Shown piece by piece: positions 27,102 to 35,716 of a stretch of DNA of 64,000 nt (position 1 is the first letter of the stretch; each line of letters opens with the position of its first letter). A model generated the notes under the pieces. That model saw only the letters and a program-made list of their open reading frames with translations, was not told the DNA's origin and searched no databases. The stretch is from Pseudomonas viridiflava (lineage in GTDB: Bacteria; Pseudomonadota; Gammaproteobacteria; Pseudomonadales; Pseudomonadaceae). The stretch spans positions 1 to 64,000 of the forward strand of contig NZ_UUPU01000064.1 of assembly GCF_900591205.1 (NCBI RefSeq). Reading direction: 5' to 3'. A program made the translations under genes and the position numbers.

Positions 27102-27131
27102 AAATGTGGGGGCAAGCCCGTTCCCACATTT
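27102..27131. repeat. Solo REP-like hairpin
   Basis: AAATGTGGG and CCCACATTT enclose GGCAAGCCCGTT, a 9-bp perfect stem. It looks like a collapsed REP and may act as a terminator between the GFA gene and ampC. Confidence 0.65.
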
Positions 27132-27145
27132 GATCTTCGCTGAGC

Positions 27146-28288
27146 TTATTTATCCATCGCGCTCAAGATCGCAAAAGCCAGCTTGACCCGTTCGGCATTC
27201 GGGTAGTTCTTGTTTGCCAGGATCACCACGCCCATATCCTTGCTCGGCACGTAGGCCACGTAGGCACCAAAACCGCCGGTTGAGCCGGTTTTGTTGTACA
27301 GCACGTTGGCCGGTTGCGGCTGCGGTGCAGCCAGCCACTGGACTTTGTGGGGCTCCATCGCCATCGGTGTGGAGTTGCCGTCAATCAGCGCCTGCAGCTT
27401 GATCGGGTAGGGGTAGCGCTCCCAGCCCAGGCCCTGGGTCATGCCGTCGACGGTGTAGTAGCCGGCGTGGGTGGCAGCGATAGCCTGTTGCAGCGGCTGT
27501 TCCAGGGTTTGCGGGTGCATGTTCGCAATCACGTAGCGCGCCAGGTCCTGGGCGCTGGTCTTGATGCCGTAGGCTTCGCTGTCCAGCGCGCCGGGGCTGA
27601 CGCGCAGCGGTTTTTGCTGCTTGTCGTAGCCTTGGGCATATTGGCCGGATTTGTCCGCGGGTACGCTGAGGTGAGTGTTGCTCAAGCCAAGCTTGGGCAG
27701 CAGGGTTTTCTGCAGGGCGACGTTGAACGGCTGGCCCAGGCTTTGCGCCGCGAGGTAGCCGAACAAGCCGATGCTGGGGTTGGAATACAGGCGCTGTTCA
27801 CCCGGTGCGTAGGTGGGTTTCCAGTGCTGGAAATAGCCGAGCATGGCGTTGGCAGTGTCGGCGGCGTCCGGAAACTGCAGGGGCAGGCCGCCCGCGGTGT
27901 AGGTCGCCAGTTGCAGCAGGCTGATGTGGTCAAAGGCGCTGCCGGCCAGGGCAGACAGGTGTTGGCTGGCCGGGTCCGAGAGCTTGAGCTTGCCGGTGGC
28001 CTGGGCGTAGCCGCCGAGGGTGGCGGTGAAGGTTTTGCTGACCGAACCGATTTCAAACAGGGTGTCTTCGGTCACCGGCTGTTGGGTTTCCCTGGACGCT
28101 ACACCGTAGTTAAAGTATTGCACCTGGCCCTTGTTTACTACCGCGATTGCCAGGCCGGGGATGTGTTGTTGCTGGATCAGCGGCGTTACGCTGGCGTCCA
28201 CGACCTTGCGCATATCGGTGGCGGCCATGCAGGTGCCGGCGCCTAGAAATACAGTGCAAATCAGCATTTTTTTTAATGTGTGATTCAT
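27146..28288 (-). CDS. ampC: Class C beta-lactamase
   Basis: A periplasmic serine beta-lactamase (cephalosporinase) of 380 residues with a Sec signal peptide ending near MAA (residues 21-23). The catalytic motif SVSK is at 82-85 (nucleophile Ser82). The YSN triad is in RLYSNPSIG near residue 167 and KTG is in NKTGSTGGFGAYV near 333. All motifs for activity are present. It is divergent from ampR, which in Enterobacterales and P. aeruginosa makes ampC inducible through cell-wall muropeptides. A palindrome lies between the two genes. Confidence 0.96.
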   Translation of the reverse strand: MNHTLKKMLICTVFLGAGTCMAATDMRKVVDASVTPLIQQQHIPGLAIAVVNKGQVQYFNYGVASRETQQPVTEDTLFEIGSVSKTFTATLGGYAQATGKLKLSDPASQHLSALAGSAFDHISLLQLATYTAGGLPLQFPDAADTANAMLGYFQHWKPTYAPGEQRLYSNPSIGLFGYLAAQSLGQPFNVALQKTLLPKLGLSNTHLSVPADKSGQYAQGYDKQQKPLRVSPGALDSEAYGIKTSAQDLARYVIANMHPQTLEQPLQQAIAATHAGYYTVDGMTQGLGWERYPYPIKLQALIDGNSTPMAMEPHKVQWLAAPQPQPANVLYNKTGSTGGFGAYVAYVPSKDMGVVILANKNYPNAERVKLAFAILSAMDK

Positions 28289-28332
28289 GGTGTATCGCTT
28301 CTCTTTTAAGTGATGGCCTGCGCAGGCGCCGC

Positions 28333-28348
28333 AAATCTAGGTAGATTT
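28333..28348. promoter_or_regulatory. Candidate AmpR operator
   Basis: AAATCTA-GG-TAGATTT is a perfect inverted repeat in the 118-bp ampC/ampR gap and contains the T-N11-A pattern of LysR-type regulators. It is about 45 bp upstream of the ampC start codon and 58 bp from ampR. Confidence 0.6.
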
Positions 28349-28406
28349 TGACCATCCGACAACCGATGATATCTCGCACCAGCCATTAGAAAAATTTGGG
28401 GTAGAC

Positions 28407-29273
28407 ATGCTGCGTTCCCATCTGCCGCTCAATGCCCTGCGCGCATTCGAGGCGTCCGCCCGGCACTTGAGCTTTACCCGCGCCGCCATTGAGTTGTGCG
28501 TGACCCAGGCGGCGGTCAGCCATCAAGTCAAAAGCCTGGAGGCGCAGCTCAATATCATGTTGTTCAAGCGCCTGCCGCGCGGCCTGATGCTCACCCGTGA
28601 AGGCGAAACCCTGCTGCCGGTGGTCCGCGAATCTTTTGACCGCATTGCCCATACCTTAGGCCAGTTCGAGGGTGGGCATTACCGCGAGGTGTTGACGGTG
28701 GGCGCGGTCGGGACCTTTGCCGTGGGCTGGCTGCTGCCACGCCTGGCGGATTTTCAAAGCCGTTACCCGTTTATCGACTTGCGCTTGTCAACTCACAACA
28801 ACCGCGTAGACGTAGCCGCCGAGGGCCTGGATTACGCGATCCGCTTTGGCGCCGGCGCCTGGCATGGCACGGATGCCTGTGAAATCCTCGAAGCACCGCT
28901 CACGGTCCTGTGCATCCCTCAACTTGCCGAGCAATTGCATGCGCCGGCCGACCTGTTGAAGCACACCCTGTTGCGCTCCTACCGCGCCGATGAGTGGAGC
29001 CTGTGGTTGCAGGCGGCCGGGTTGCCGGCCGATACCCTGGTGCCGCGCAGTATCGTGTTCGACTCTTCGCTGGCGATGATGGAGGCGGCGCTGCAAGGCA
29101 TCGGCGTGGCGCTGGCGCCGGCGATGATGTTTGCGCGCCAGTTGGAGAGTGACGTGATTCGCCGGCCGTTCGACGTGGGTATTACCACCGGCAGTTACTG
29201 GTTGACGCGTTTGCAGTCGCGGGCTGAAACCTCGGCGATGCAAGCGTTCAAGGGCTGGCTGCTGGAGCGCTGA
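28407..29273 (+). CDS. ampR: LysR-type regulator of ampC
   Basis: A 288-residue LysR regulator. The N-terminus HLPLNALRAFEASARHLSFT and the HTH AIELCVTQAAVSHQVKSLE are nearly the same as I recall for P. aeruginosa AmpR. The C-terminal domain binds muropeptides or UDP-MurNAc-pentapeptide. Known AmpR proteins activate ampC when peptidoglycan recycling is disturbed. Divergence from ampC is the classical arrangement. The start ATG follows TTTGGGGTAGAC. Confidence 0.95.
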   Translation: MLRSHLPLNALRAFEASARHLSFTRAAIELCVTQAAVSHQVKSLEAQLNIMLFKRLPRGLMLTREGETLLPVVRESFDRIAHTLGQFEGGHYREVLTVGAVGTFAVGWLLPRLADFQSRYPFIDLRLSTHNNRVDVAAEGLDYAIRFGAGAWHGTDACEILEAPLTVLCIPQLAEQLHAPADLLKHTLLRSYRADEWSLWLQAAGLPADTLVPRSIVFDSSLAMMEAALQGIGVALAPAMMFARQLESDVIRRPFDVGITTGSYWLTRLQSRAETSAMQAFKGWLLER

Positions 29274-29348
29274 GGGTTATTTTTGAAACATAATGAAACA
29301 TTTGCTTGGGGTCGGCGTTCTACCGCTACACCTGCCCTGAGTTATTCC

Positions 29349-30533
29349 ATGAAAACACCTCGCCCCAGCGCCCGCATGCCTCACCTGACACAACTACGAA
29401 ACCTGAAAATGGCACGCTCGGCCCACGCCTATGTGCGCGGCAGCACCGTGCAATTCTATGAGTGGCTGCACAGTCAGATGGGCAGGCGTTTGCCGCAAGG
29501 CCCGGCTGTCTGGATCTGCGGCGACTGCCATGCTGGAAACCTGGGCCCTACGGGTGACAACAAGGGGCGCATTGATATGCATATCCGCGACCTTGACCAG
29601 GCGGTAATCGGCAACCCGGCCCATGACCTGGTGCGCCTGGCCTTGTCCCTGGCCACTGCCGCACGCGGCTCGGACCTGCCGGGCGTCACCTCTGCGCGCA
29701 TGCTCGAAGAAATGATGGTGGGCTACGAGCAAGCGTTCAAGGACAAGCCCGACGAAGTGCCGCCACGCCCCTCGCAGGTCAAGGCCGGGATGCGCAGCGC
29801 GGTGGAGCGCACCTGGAAAAACCTCGCCCGTGAACGCATCGAGAACGTTCGCCCGACAATTCCGCTGGGCAAGCATTTCTGGTCATTGTCACGCGCCGAA
29901 AAAGCCGCGCTGGAAAACCTCTGCGCCTCGGATGAGATTCACCAGTTGGTCACCTCGCTCAAAGGCCGGCCCAAGGACGCCAGGGTCGAACTGCTGGACT
30001 CGGCCTATTGGGTCAAAGGCTGTAGCTCCCTCGGCCTGTTGCGTTATGCGGCATTGCTGGGCGTGGGTGACAAGGATGAGCAGGAATATTGCCTGATCGA
30101 CATCAAGGAAGCCGTCGGCGCTGCCGCACCGCGTGCAGCACGCGCAAAGATGCCCAGGGATAATGGCCGCCGGGTGGTGGAGGGGGCTCGCCAGCTGTCA
30201 CCGGGCCTGGGCGAGCGCATGGTGGCGACGCGGTTTCTGGACCACGGTTTTTTCATCCGCGAACTGCTGCCCCAGGACATGAAGCTGGAGCTGGACGAAC
30301 TCAGCGAGACCGACGCCATGCATGCCGCCGGCTACCTGGCGCGGGTGGTGGGCATCGCCCATGCCCGGCAGATGGACCGTTCCACCCGCAAGGACTGGAT
30401 GGCGGTGCTGCAGGAAAACCGCTCAAGGCAGTTGGACGCGCCGTCGTGGTTATGGACCAGTGTGGTGCAACTGGTGGGCAGCCATGAGCAGGGCTACCTC
30501 AACCATTGCCGGCGCTATGCCCTGGAGCACTGA
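29349..30533 (+). CDS. DUF2252-domain protein
   Basis: A 394-residue protein of unknown function. GDCHAGNLG (about residue 61) followed by MHIRDLDQAVIGNPAHDLVRLAL resembles the catalytic and metal-binding loops of the kinase/aminoglycoside phosphotransferase fold, so a phosphotransferase activity is possible. A second conserved region is DSAYWVKGCSSLGLLRY near 220. I chose ATG 29349; the frame could also start at a TTG at 29283, which seems less likely. It follows ampR by 75 bp on the same strand, but no functional link is known. Confidence 0.8.
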   Translation: MKTPRPSARMPHLTQLRNLKMARSAHAYVRGSTVQFYEWLHSQMGRRLPQGPAVWICGDCHAGNLGPTGDNKGRIDMHIRDLDQAVIGNPAHDLVRLALSLATAARGSDLPGVTSARMLEEMMVGYEQAFKDKPDEVPPRPSQVKAGMRSAVERTWKNLARERIENVRPTIPLGKHFWSLSRAEKAALENLCASDEIHQLVTSLKGRPKDARVELLDSAYWVKGCSSLGLLRYAALLGVGDKDEQEYCLIDIKEAVGAAAPRAARAKMPRDNGRRVVEGARQLSPGLGERMVATRFLDHGFFIRELLPQDMKLELDELSETDAMHAAGYLARVVGIAHARQMDRSTRKDWMAVLQENRSRQLDAPSWLWTSVVQLVGSHEQGYLNHCRRYALEH

Positions 30534-30554
30534 CCCGAAAAATGGCGACGTTCC

Positions 30555-30648
30555 AATGTGGGAACGGGCGTGCTCGCGAAAGCGCGGTCTCAGTCAACCT
30601 ATCCTGAGCCTGACACACTGCATTCGCGAGCAAGCCCGCTGCCACATT
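30555..30648. repeat. Short-type REP doublet, TGCTCGCGAA variant
   Basis: AATGTGGGAACGGGCGTGCTCGC is mirrored by GCGAGCAAGCCCGCTGCCACATT with mismatches. It lies between convergent genes. Confidence 0.82.
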
Positions 30649-30658
30649 TAGAACACCA

Positions 30659-31546
30659 TCAAGCCAGGTATTTGCGAAACCAGCCCAGTGTGCGTTCCCA
30701 CGCCAGATTCGCCGCTGCCTCGTCATACCGTGGCGTGGAGTCATTATGGAAACCATGGTTGGCGCCCTTGTAGATAAACGCCTCATAGGTGGTGCCCGCC
30801 GCCTTCAAGGCTTTCTCATACGCCGGCCAGCCTTCGTTGATCCGCGTATCCAGTTCCCCGAAGTGCAGCATGATCGGGGCCTTGATGCGCGGCACATCCT
30901 TGGCCTCCGGTTGGCGCCCATAAAACGACACCGCCGCGCCCAGTTCCGGGTAGGCCACCGCCGCCGCATTGGTAACGCCGCCGCCATAACAGAAACCGGT
31001 GATGCCGACCTTGCCGGTGCTGCTGTCGTGGTGCATCAGCCATTCGATGGCGGCGAAGAAGTCGTTCATGAGTTTTTCGGGATCGACTTTTTGTTGCAGC
31101 TCCACGCCTTTTTCATCATTGCCGGGATAGCCGCCGACCGACGTGAGGCCATCCGGTGCCAGGGCGATAAACCCGGCTTTGGCCAGGCGCCGCGCCACGT
31201 CTTCGATATACGGGTTGAGGCCGCGGTTTTCGTGCACCACCACCACGGCGGGCAACTTGCCGGCGGCCTTGGCCGGGCGCACCAGGTAGCCGCGTACCGT
31301 GCCGTTGCCCTTGGGCGAGGGGTAGGTGATGTAGTCGGCGACGATCTCCGGGTCGGTAAATTTTACCTGTTCGGCCAGGGCGTAATTGGGGCTCAGGGCC
31401 GCGAGTAACGCGGAGGCGGTGAGGCCGCCGAAGGTGAACAGCGCGGCGCGGTCGAGAAATTCGCGGCGGTTGATCTTGCCGTGGGCGTAGCCGTCGTAGA
31501 GTTCCAGCAGTTCGGGGGCAAAGTCTTTCGCGGTGAGACGAGTCAT
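30659..31546 (-). CDS. Dienelactone hydrolase family protein, probable Tat export
   Basis: A 295-residue alpha/beta hydrolase. The active-site triad is recognisable: Cys in GFCYGGG, Asp in GELDTRI and His in GANHGFHND. An N-terminal cytosolic segment of about 25 residues precedes NRREFLDRA and a hydrophobic stretch ending ALA, which looks like a twin-arginine signal. The start ATG at 31546 has GAGG 8 nt before it; the frame runs far upstream without another supported start. Substrate unknown; the family hydrolyses dienelactones and related esters. Confidence 0.88.
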   Translation of the reverse strand: MTRLTAKDFAPELLELYDGYAHGKINRREFLDRAALFTFGGLTASALLAALSPNYALAEQVKFTDPEIVADYITYPSPKGNGTVRGYLVRPAKAAGKLPAVVVVHENRGLNPYIEDVARRLAKAGFIALAPDGLTSVGGYPGNDEKGVELQQKVDPEKLMNDFFAAIEWLMHHDSSTGKVGITGFCYGGGVTNAAAVAYPELGAAVSFYGRQPEAKDVPRIKAPIMLHFGELDTRINEGWPAYEKALKAAGTTYEAFIYKGANHGFHNDSTPRYDEAAANLAWERTLGWFRKYLA

Positions 31547-31589
31547 CGGGCAGTCCTCGATTAGCGGTGGCAAGTACTGTAGACCAGCT

Positions 31590-32084
31590 TTAGCCCTCGC
31601 GGTCATGGGCGGCGGCGGCCAGTTGTGCGGTATCGACGCGCACGAACAGCGAATCGCCGATGGCCGTGAGCACGCCGTCGGCGTAGACCTCGCAGACCAC
31701 GCGGGTTTTGCGCCCCACCTCACCCTCGACCCGTGCGCGCAGGGTGAGGGCGACGCCCATGGGCGTGGGCTTGATAAATTTGATACCAAGTGTGCCAGTG
31801 ACGCAGTCGATGCGCGGCAGGCTGCCGGGTTCGCGCTGTTCGGCCCGGTAGTGGTAGGCCATGGCGGTCCAGTTGGAATGGCAGTCCACCAGCATGGCGA
31901 TCAGGCCACCGTAGACCAGGTCGGGCCAGCCGCTGTATTGGGCATCGGGCAGGTGCTCGGTGACCACGTGAACACCGTCGGCATCCCAGTGGCTCTTGAT
32001 GTGCAGGCCGTGCGGGTTGCTGCTGCCGCAGCCGTAGCAGATGCCTTGCGGCGCGGTGCGGTCCTGTAGCGAAGGGGAATGCAT
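31590..32084 (-). CDS. PaaI-type hotdog thioesterase
   Basis: A 164-residue protein with the hotdog fold pattern of PaaI-like acyl-CoA thioesterases: CYGCGSSNPHGLHI at the N-terminus, then SGWPDLVYGGLIAMLVDCHSNW, which contains the active-site loop and helix. The last third is a beta-rich tail. It lies 43 bp upstream of the dienelactone hydrolase on the same strand, so cotranscription is possible. The acyl substrate is unknown. Confidence 0.83.
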   Translation of the reverse strand: MHSPSLQDRTAPQGICYGCGSSNPHGLHIKSHWDADGVHVVTEHLPDAQYSGWPDLVYGGLIAMLVDCHSNWTAMAYHYRAEQREPGSLPRIDCVTGTLGIKFIKPTPMGVALTLRARVEGEVGRKTRVVCEVYADGVLTAIGDSLFVRVDTAQLAAAAHDREG

Positions 32085-32206
32085 GGAGCGTCCTTATTGT
32101 TCTTGGGCGACTACTCTGTTTAACAGGAGATACATCGGATGGGAATAAAACCCTGGCATGAGGTGTTAGCTCAGTACCTGTGTCCTGTCCTCTTGTGGAG
32201 CGTTGC

Positions 32207-32761
32207 ATGAAGCCGCGAATTTTCCTGGCCATCCTTCTTGGTTGTTTCACCAGCGCGCAGGCGGTGGAGTACACCGACGTCAACCGCACGGCCAGCCAGA
32301 TCAGCTTCACCTATCAACAATTGGGGCAGCGCGTGTACGGCACCTTCGGCGAGTTCGAGGGCACGCTGCGCTTTGACACGCAACGGCCCGAAGCCGGGCA
32401 TGCGTTACTGAAGATCCAACTGGCGAGTATCGACGCCGGCAGTGCCGACGCCAACCACGAGCTGCAACGCGCCGCGTGGTTCGATACCGCGACCTACCCG
32501 GTGGGCGTGTATGAATCCATCGGCGTCACGGCGCTGGGCGATAACCGCTTCAAGATCAGCGGCAACTTGACGATCAAGGGCACCACGCGCCCGGTGACGG
32601 TGGACGTGGTGCTCAAGGAGCAAGGCGGCATCGGCGTGTTCGACGGTGAGTTCATCCTCAAGCGTGGCGACTTCAGGATCGGCGAGGGCGAGTGGGCCGG
32701 TAACAGCGTGGTGTCGAATGACATCAACATCAAATTCAAGATGGTTGCGCCGCAGCGTTAG
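32207..32761 (+). CDS. YceI-family periplasmic lipid-binding protein
   Basis: A 184-residue protein with a signal peptide (MKPRIFLAILLGCFTSAQA, cleaved after residue 19) and one YceI lipocalin-like barrel. YceI proteins bind polyisoprenoid or other lipids. Typical parts are LRFDTQRPEAG, RAAWFDTATYP and GNLTIKGTTRPVTVDV. TGGAG lies 6 nt before the ATG; an earlier ATG in frame would disrupt the signal peptide. The 3' end overlaps the convergent EamA gene by 4 bp. Confidence 0.9.
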   Translation: MKPRIFLAILLGCFTSAQAVEYTDVNRTASQISFTYQQLGQRVYGTFGEFEGTLRFDTQRPEAGHALLKIQLASIDAGSADANHELQRAAWFDTATYPVGVYESIGVTALGDNRFKISGNLTIKGTTRPVTVDVVLKEQGGIGVFDGEFILKRGDFRIGEGEWAGNSVVSNDINIKFKMVAPQR

Positions 32762-33648
32762 CGGGCAAAACGCTTGGCTCCCGCCACGCAACCGATCACC
32801 GCGAGCGTTACCAGCAGCATGCCGAGGCTGACCTGTTCATGCAGCAACCCCGCCGCCAGTGCCAGGCCGAAGAACGGTTGCAGCAGTTGCAACTGGCCGA
32901 CGGCGGCGATACCACCTTGAGCCAGCCCGCGATACCAGAACACAAAACCGATCAGCATGCTGAACAGCGCCACATAACCCAGGCTCAGCCAGGCCGCCAG
33001 GCTGATGCCGGTGAAGGTCGACGGCGCCAGGAGCAGACTTGACGGCGCCACCGCCGGCAGCGACAGCACCAGCGCCCAGCAGATCACCTGCCACCCGCCG
33101 AGGCTGCGCGACAGTTTGGCGCCTTCGGCATAACCCAGGCCGCAGACCAGCACCGCCAACAGCATCAGCACATCACCTGCAGGCGCTGCGCTTAAACCCT
33201 GGGCCACGGCGTAGCCCATCACCAGCACGCTGCCCAAAATCGAAAACAGCCAGAACACCGGGCGCGGTCGCTCGCCGCCGCGCAGTACGCCAAACACCGC
33301 CGTGGCCAGCGGCAACAGGCCGATAAACACGATCGAGTGCGCGGACGTCACGTACTGCAGCGCCAGCGCGGTGAGCAGCGGGAAGCCGATCACCACGCCC
33401 AGCGCTACGATCGCCAGGGGCCCCCACAGGCGGCGTGCGGGGCGTTTCTCCTTGAACAACCACAGCAGCATCAAGGCCAGTACGGCGGCGATGGCGGCGC
33501 GGGCCATGGTGAGGAAGACCGGCTCGAACTCCATCACCGCCAGGCGCGTGGCGGGCAAGGAACCGCTGAAGATCACCACGCCAATAAAGCCGTTGATCCA
33601 ACCTTCGGTGCGGGTGTCGAGGGAGGGCAGAGCAGAGGTGCGTTCCAT
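32758..33648 (-). CDS. EamA/DMT-family transporter
   Basis: A 296-residue inner-membrane protein with ten hydrophobic segments in two EamA repeats. The first repeat has FSGSLPATRLAVMEFEPVFLTMARA, the usual DMT loop. Such proteins export amino acids or other small metabolites. A MocR regulator is divergent from it across 90 bp containing two palindromes, a common pairing for DMT exporters, and is probably its regulator. Substrate unknown. Confidence 0.88.
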   Translation of the reverse strand: MERTSALPSLDTRTEGWINGFIGVVIFSGSLPATRLAVMEFEPVFLTMARAAIAAVLALMLLWLFKEKRPARRLWGPLAIVALGVVIGFPLLTALALQYVTSAHSIVFIGLLPLATAVFGVLRGGERPRPVFWLFSILGSVLVMGYAVAQGLSAAPAGDVLMLLAVLVCGLGYAEGAKLSRSLGGWQVICWALVLSLPAVAPSSLLLAPSTFTGISLAAWLSLGYVALFSMLIGFVFWYRGLAQGGIAAVGQLQLLQPFFGLALAAGLLHEQVSLGMLLVTLAVIGCVAGAKRFAR

Positions 33649-33706
33649 GATGAGAGGCCCGAGTAAAGAGGGGTTGCGTTCGCGCCATCCTAGGGGCGAG
33701 CATTAG

Positions 33707-33740
33707 GACAATCAAAAAATTGTCATGGATACACGTGTAT
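33707..33740. promoter_or_regulatory. Two palindromes between the EamA exporter and its MocR regulator
   Basis: GACAAT-CAAAAA-ATTGTC (33707-33724) and the perfect ATACACGTGTAT (33729-33740) lie side by side. The second overlaps the MocR ATG at 33739. They could be the MocR operator and an autoregulatory site. Confidence 0.45.
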
Positions 33741-35064
33741 GCCGCGCGCGCGTTACAAATCGCTGGTCGACACCTTTGCCGAGGCTATTCGCAGCGGCGA
33801 ACTGGCCCCCGGCACACGCTTGCCGACCCATCGGCAACTGGCCGCCGAGCATGGCTTGGCGCTGGTCACCGCCAGCCGGGTGTACGCCGAGCTGGAAGCC
33901 ATGGGCCTGGTCAGTGGCGAAACCGGGCGTGGCACCTTTGTGCGTGAAATCTCGCTGCCGCCGGGGCAGGGCAGTGGGCAGATGACGGTCACGGCCGGCC
34001 TGCTCGACCTCAATTTCAACTACCCGTCATTGCCGGGGCAGGCCGAGCTGCTGCGCACCGCGTTGCGGCAGTTGGCGTTGTCTGGCGACCTCGAAGCACT
34101 GCTGCGTTATCAACCTCACGCCGGGCGTCTGCATGAGCGCGCTGCAGTGGCCAGGCATCTGCTGAATCGAGGGCTGACACTCGACGCCGAACAGGTGCTG
34201 GTGGTCAGCGGTGCCCAGCATGGCTTGGCGGTAACCCTGATGGCGCTGCTCAAACCGGGAGATGTGATCGCCGTCGACGCGTTGACCTATTCGGGGTTCA
34301 AGGTGCTGGCCGAGACCCTGCACCTGGAAATACTCGCGATCCCGGTCACCGCCACCGGCCCGGACCTGGACGCCCTGCAGAATCTGTGTCGCCGGCGCCC
34401 GGTGCGGGCGGTGTACTGCATGCCGACCCTGCACAATCCACTGGGCTGGGTACTGGACCTGACGCAGCGTGAGCAATTGGTCGCTATCGCCAGGCTGCAC
34501 ACTCTGATGATCATCGAGGATGCGGCCTACGCGTTCCTCGCCGAAAACCCACCGCCGCCGCTGGCGACATTGGCACCGGAGCGCACGGTGTATATCGGCG
34601 GTCTGTCCAAGAGCGTCGCCACCGGTTTACGCGTAGGGTTTATCGCCGCACCAATGGCCTGGGTGAAGGTGTTGGAGCGCACCATCATGGCCACCACCTG
34701 GAACGTGCCCGGGGTGATGAGTGCGATTGCCGTGGCGTGGCTCGAGGACGGCACTGTGGCGCAATTGGAAGCCCATAAACGCCGGGATGCCCAGGCCCGG
34801 CAGGCGCTGGCGGCGCAGGTGCTGCACGGGCTTGCGTACATCAGCCACCCCGCGTCGTACTTTTTATGGTTGCCGCTGGCGGAAGAAGCGCGGGCCGATC
34901 AGGTTGCCATGAGCTTGCAGCGCGAGGGCGTTAGCGTGTCCACCGCCGAGCCGTTTGCGGTCTCGGCCCATGTGCCGCACGCGTTGCGCCTGGCCTTGGG
35001 GTCGGTGGAGATGGGCGCCCTGCGCGAGGCGTTGATCAAGGTGCGCAGGGCGGTGCAGTGGTAG
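33739..35064 (+). CDS. MocR-type regulator (GntR-aminotransferase fusion)
   Basis: A 441-residue regulator with a GntR HTH (residues about 5-70, LAAEHGLALVTASRVYAELEAMGLV) and an aminotransferase-like domain. The PLP lysine lies in YIGGLSKSVATGLRVGF and the Asp motif in IIEDAAYAFL. It is shorter at the N-terminus than the MocR at 10470. No SD is visible before the ATG, and a palindrome overlaps the start, so the mRNA may be leaderless. It is divergent from an EamA exporter, its likely target. Confidence 0.9.
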   Translation: MPRARYKSLVDTFAEAIRSGELAPGTRLPTHRQLAAEHGLALVTASRVYAELEAMGLVSGETGRGTFVREISLPPGQGSGQMTVTAGLLDLNFNYPSLPGQAELLRTALRQLALSGDLEALLRYQPHAGRLHERAAVARHLLNRGLTLDAEQVLVVSGAQHGLAVTLMALLKPGDVIAVDALTYSGFKVLAETLHLEILAIPVTATGPDLDALQNLCRRRPVRAVYCMPTLHNPLGWVLDLTQREQLVAIARLHTLMIIEDAAYAFLAENPPPPLATLAPERTVYIGGLSKSVATGLRVGFIAAPMAWVKVLERTIMATTWNVPGVMSAIAVAWLEDGTVAQLEAHKRRDAQARQALAAQVLHGLAYISHPASYFLWLPLAEEARADQVAMSLQREGVSVSTAEPFAVSAHVPHALRLALGSVEMGALREALIKVRRAVQW

Positions 35065-35067
35065 CTG

Positions 35068-35499
35068 TCAGTACTTGTAAGCCTGACGCCCGATCAGCAG
35101 CCACTTGCCTTTCTGTTTCTGCCAGACCTGGAAGTTGTCGATATCGGTCGGCACTTCGACGCCGCTGTTCACCGCCAGAGCATGAAAGTGGTTGCGTACC
35201 AGGGCCGTGTCGCCTTGCAGGGTGATGGTCTGGTTCTGCATTTCCAGGGTCTTGAACGCGCTGGTGTGGGTTTCCAGATCGGCGATGAATTGCGCCTTGT
35301 TCTGAACCTTGCCGCTGGAGTGCCCATAGGTGAGTTTGTCGGCGGTCAGCGCGTGGAGTTGCTTGAGGTCCAGGTGCAGCATGGCTTGGGTCAGTTGGTC
35401 GACCGCTTGAGCCACTTCCTTTTCGGCGGGGGCAGGCGCGGCTGCGACAAAACCGCTGAACAGGCACAGAAAACCGATCAGCACTTTGACTTTTTGCAT
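35068..35499 (-). CDS. Exported NTF2-like (SnoaL/DUF4440) protein
   Basis: A 143-residue protein with a signal peptide (MQKVKVLIGFLCLFSGFVAA) and a single NTF2-like barrel: VDQLTQAMLHLDLKQLHALTADKLTYGHSSG, then a C-terminal strand with VWQKQKGKWLLIGRQAYKY. This fold serves binding proteins and small enzymes. The function is unknown. Its 3' end is 3 bp from the convergent MocR stop. A GTTGT...ACAAC palindrome lies about 52 bp upstream. Confidence 0.8.
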   Translation of the reverse strand: MQKVKVLIGFLCLFSGFVAAAPAPAEKEVAQAVDQLTQAMLHLDLKQLHALTADKLTYGHSSGKVQNKAQFIADLETHTSAFKTLEMQNQTITLQGDTALVRNHFHALAVNSGVEVPTDIDNFQVWQKQKGKWLLIGRQAYKY

Positions 35500-35550
35500 G
35501 GGTGTTTCCTTATTGTTGTTGGGGATGTTCGGGCAACACGTTACTAAGTG

Positions 35551-35565
35551 TGTTGTCGTACAACA
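35551..35565. promoter_or_regulatory. GTTGTACGAC-type palindrome upstream of the SMP-30 gene
   Basis: TGTTGT-CGT-ACAACA is a 6-bp-arm inverted repeat; read on the minus strand it is TGTTGTACGACAACA. A near copy, GTTGTACGACGAC, stands before the sugar-acid MFS at 46562. The form is GntR-like. It could control the lactonase or the NTF2-like gene. Confidence 0.4.
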
Positions 35566-35716
35566 TGCAATAGATTCGGGTGATTTGGAAAGTGAAATTT
35601 CGAGTATTTGCGCGGCTGTTAGGGTTTGTTGAGCTGAATATTTTGATCTGTCTTGTACGATGTCTCATCACGCGTTAAAAATGGCCTCCCGTCTAACAAT
35701 AAAATAACGGAGACAC

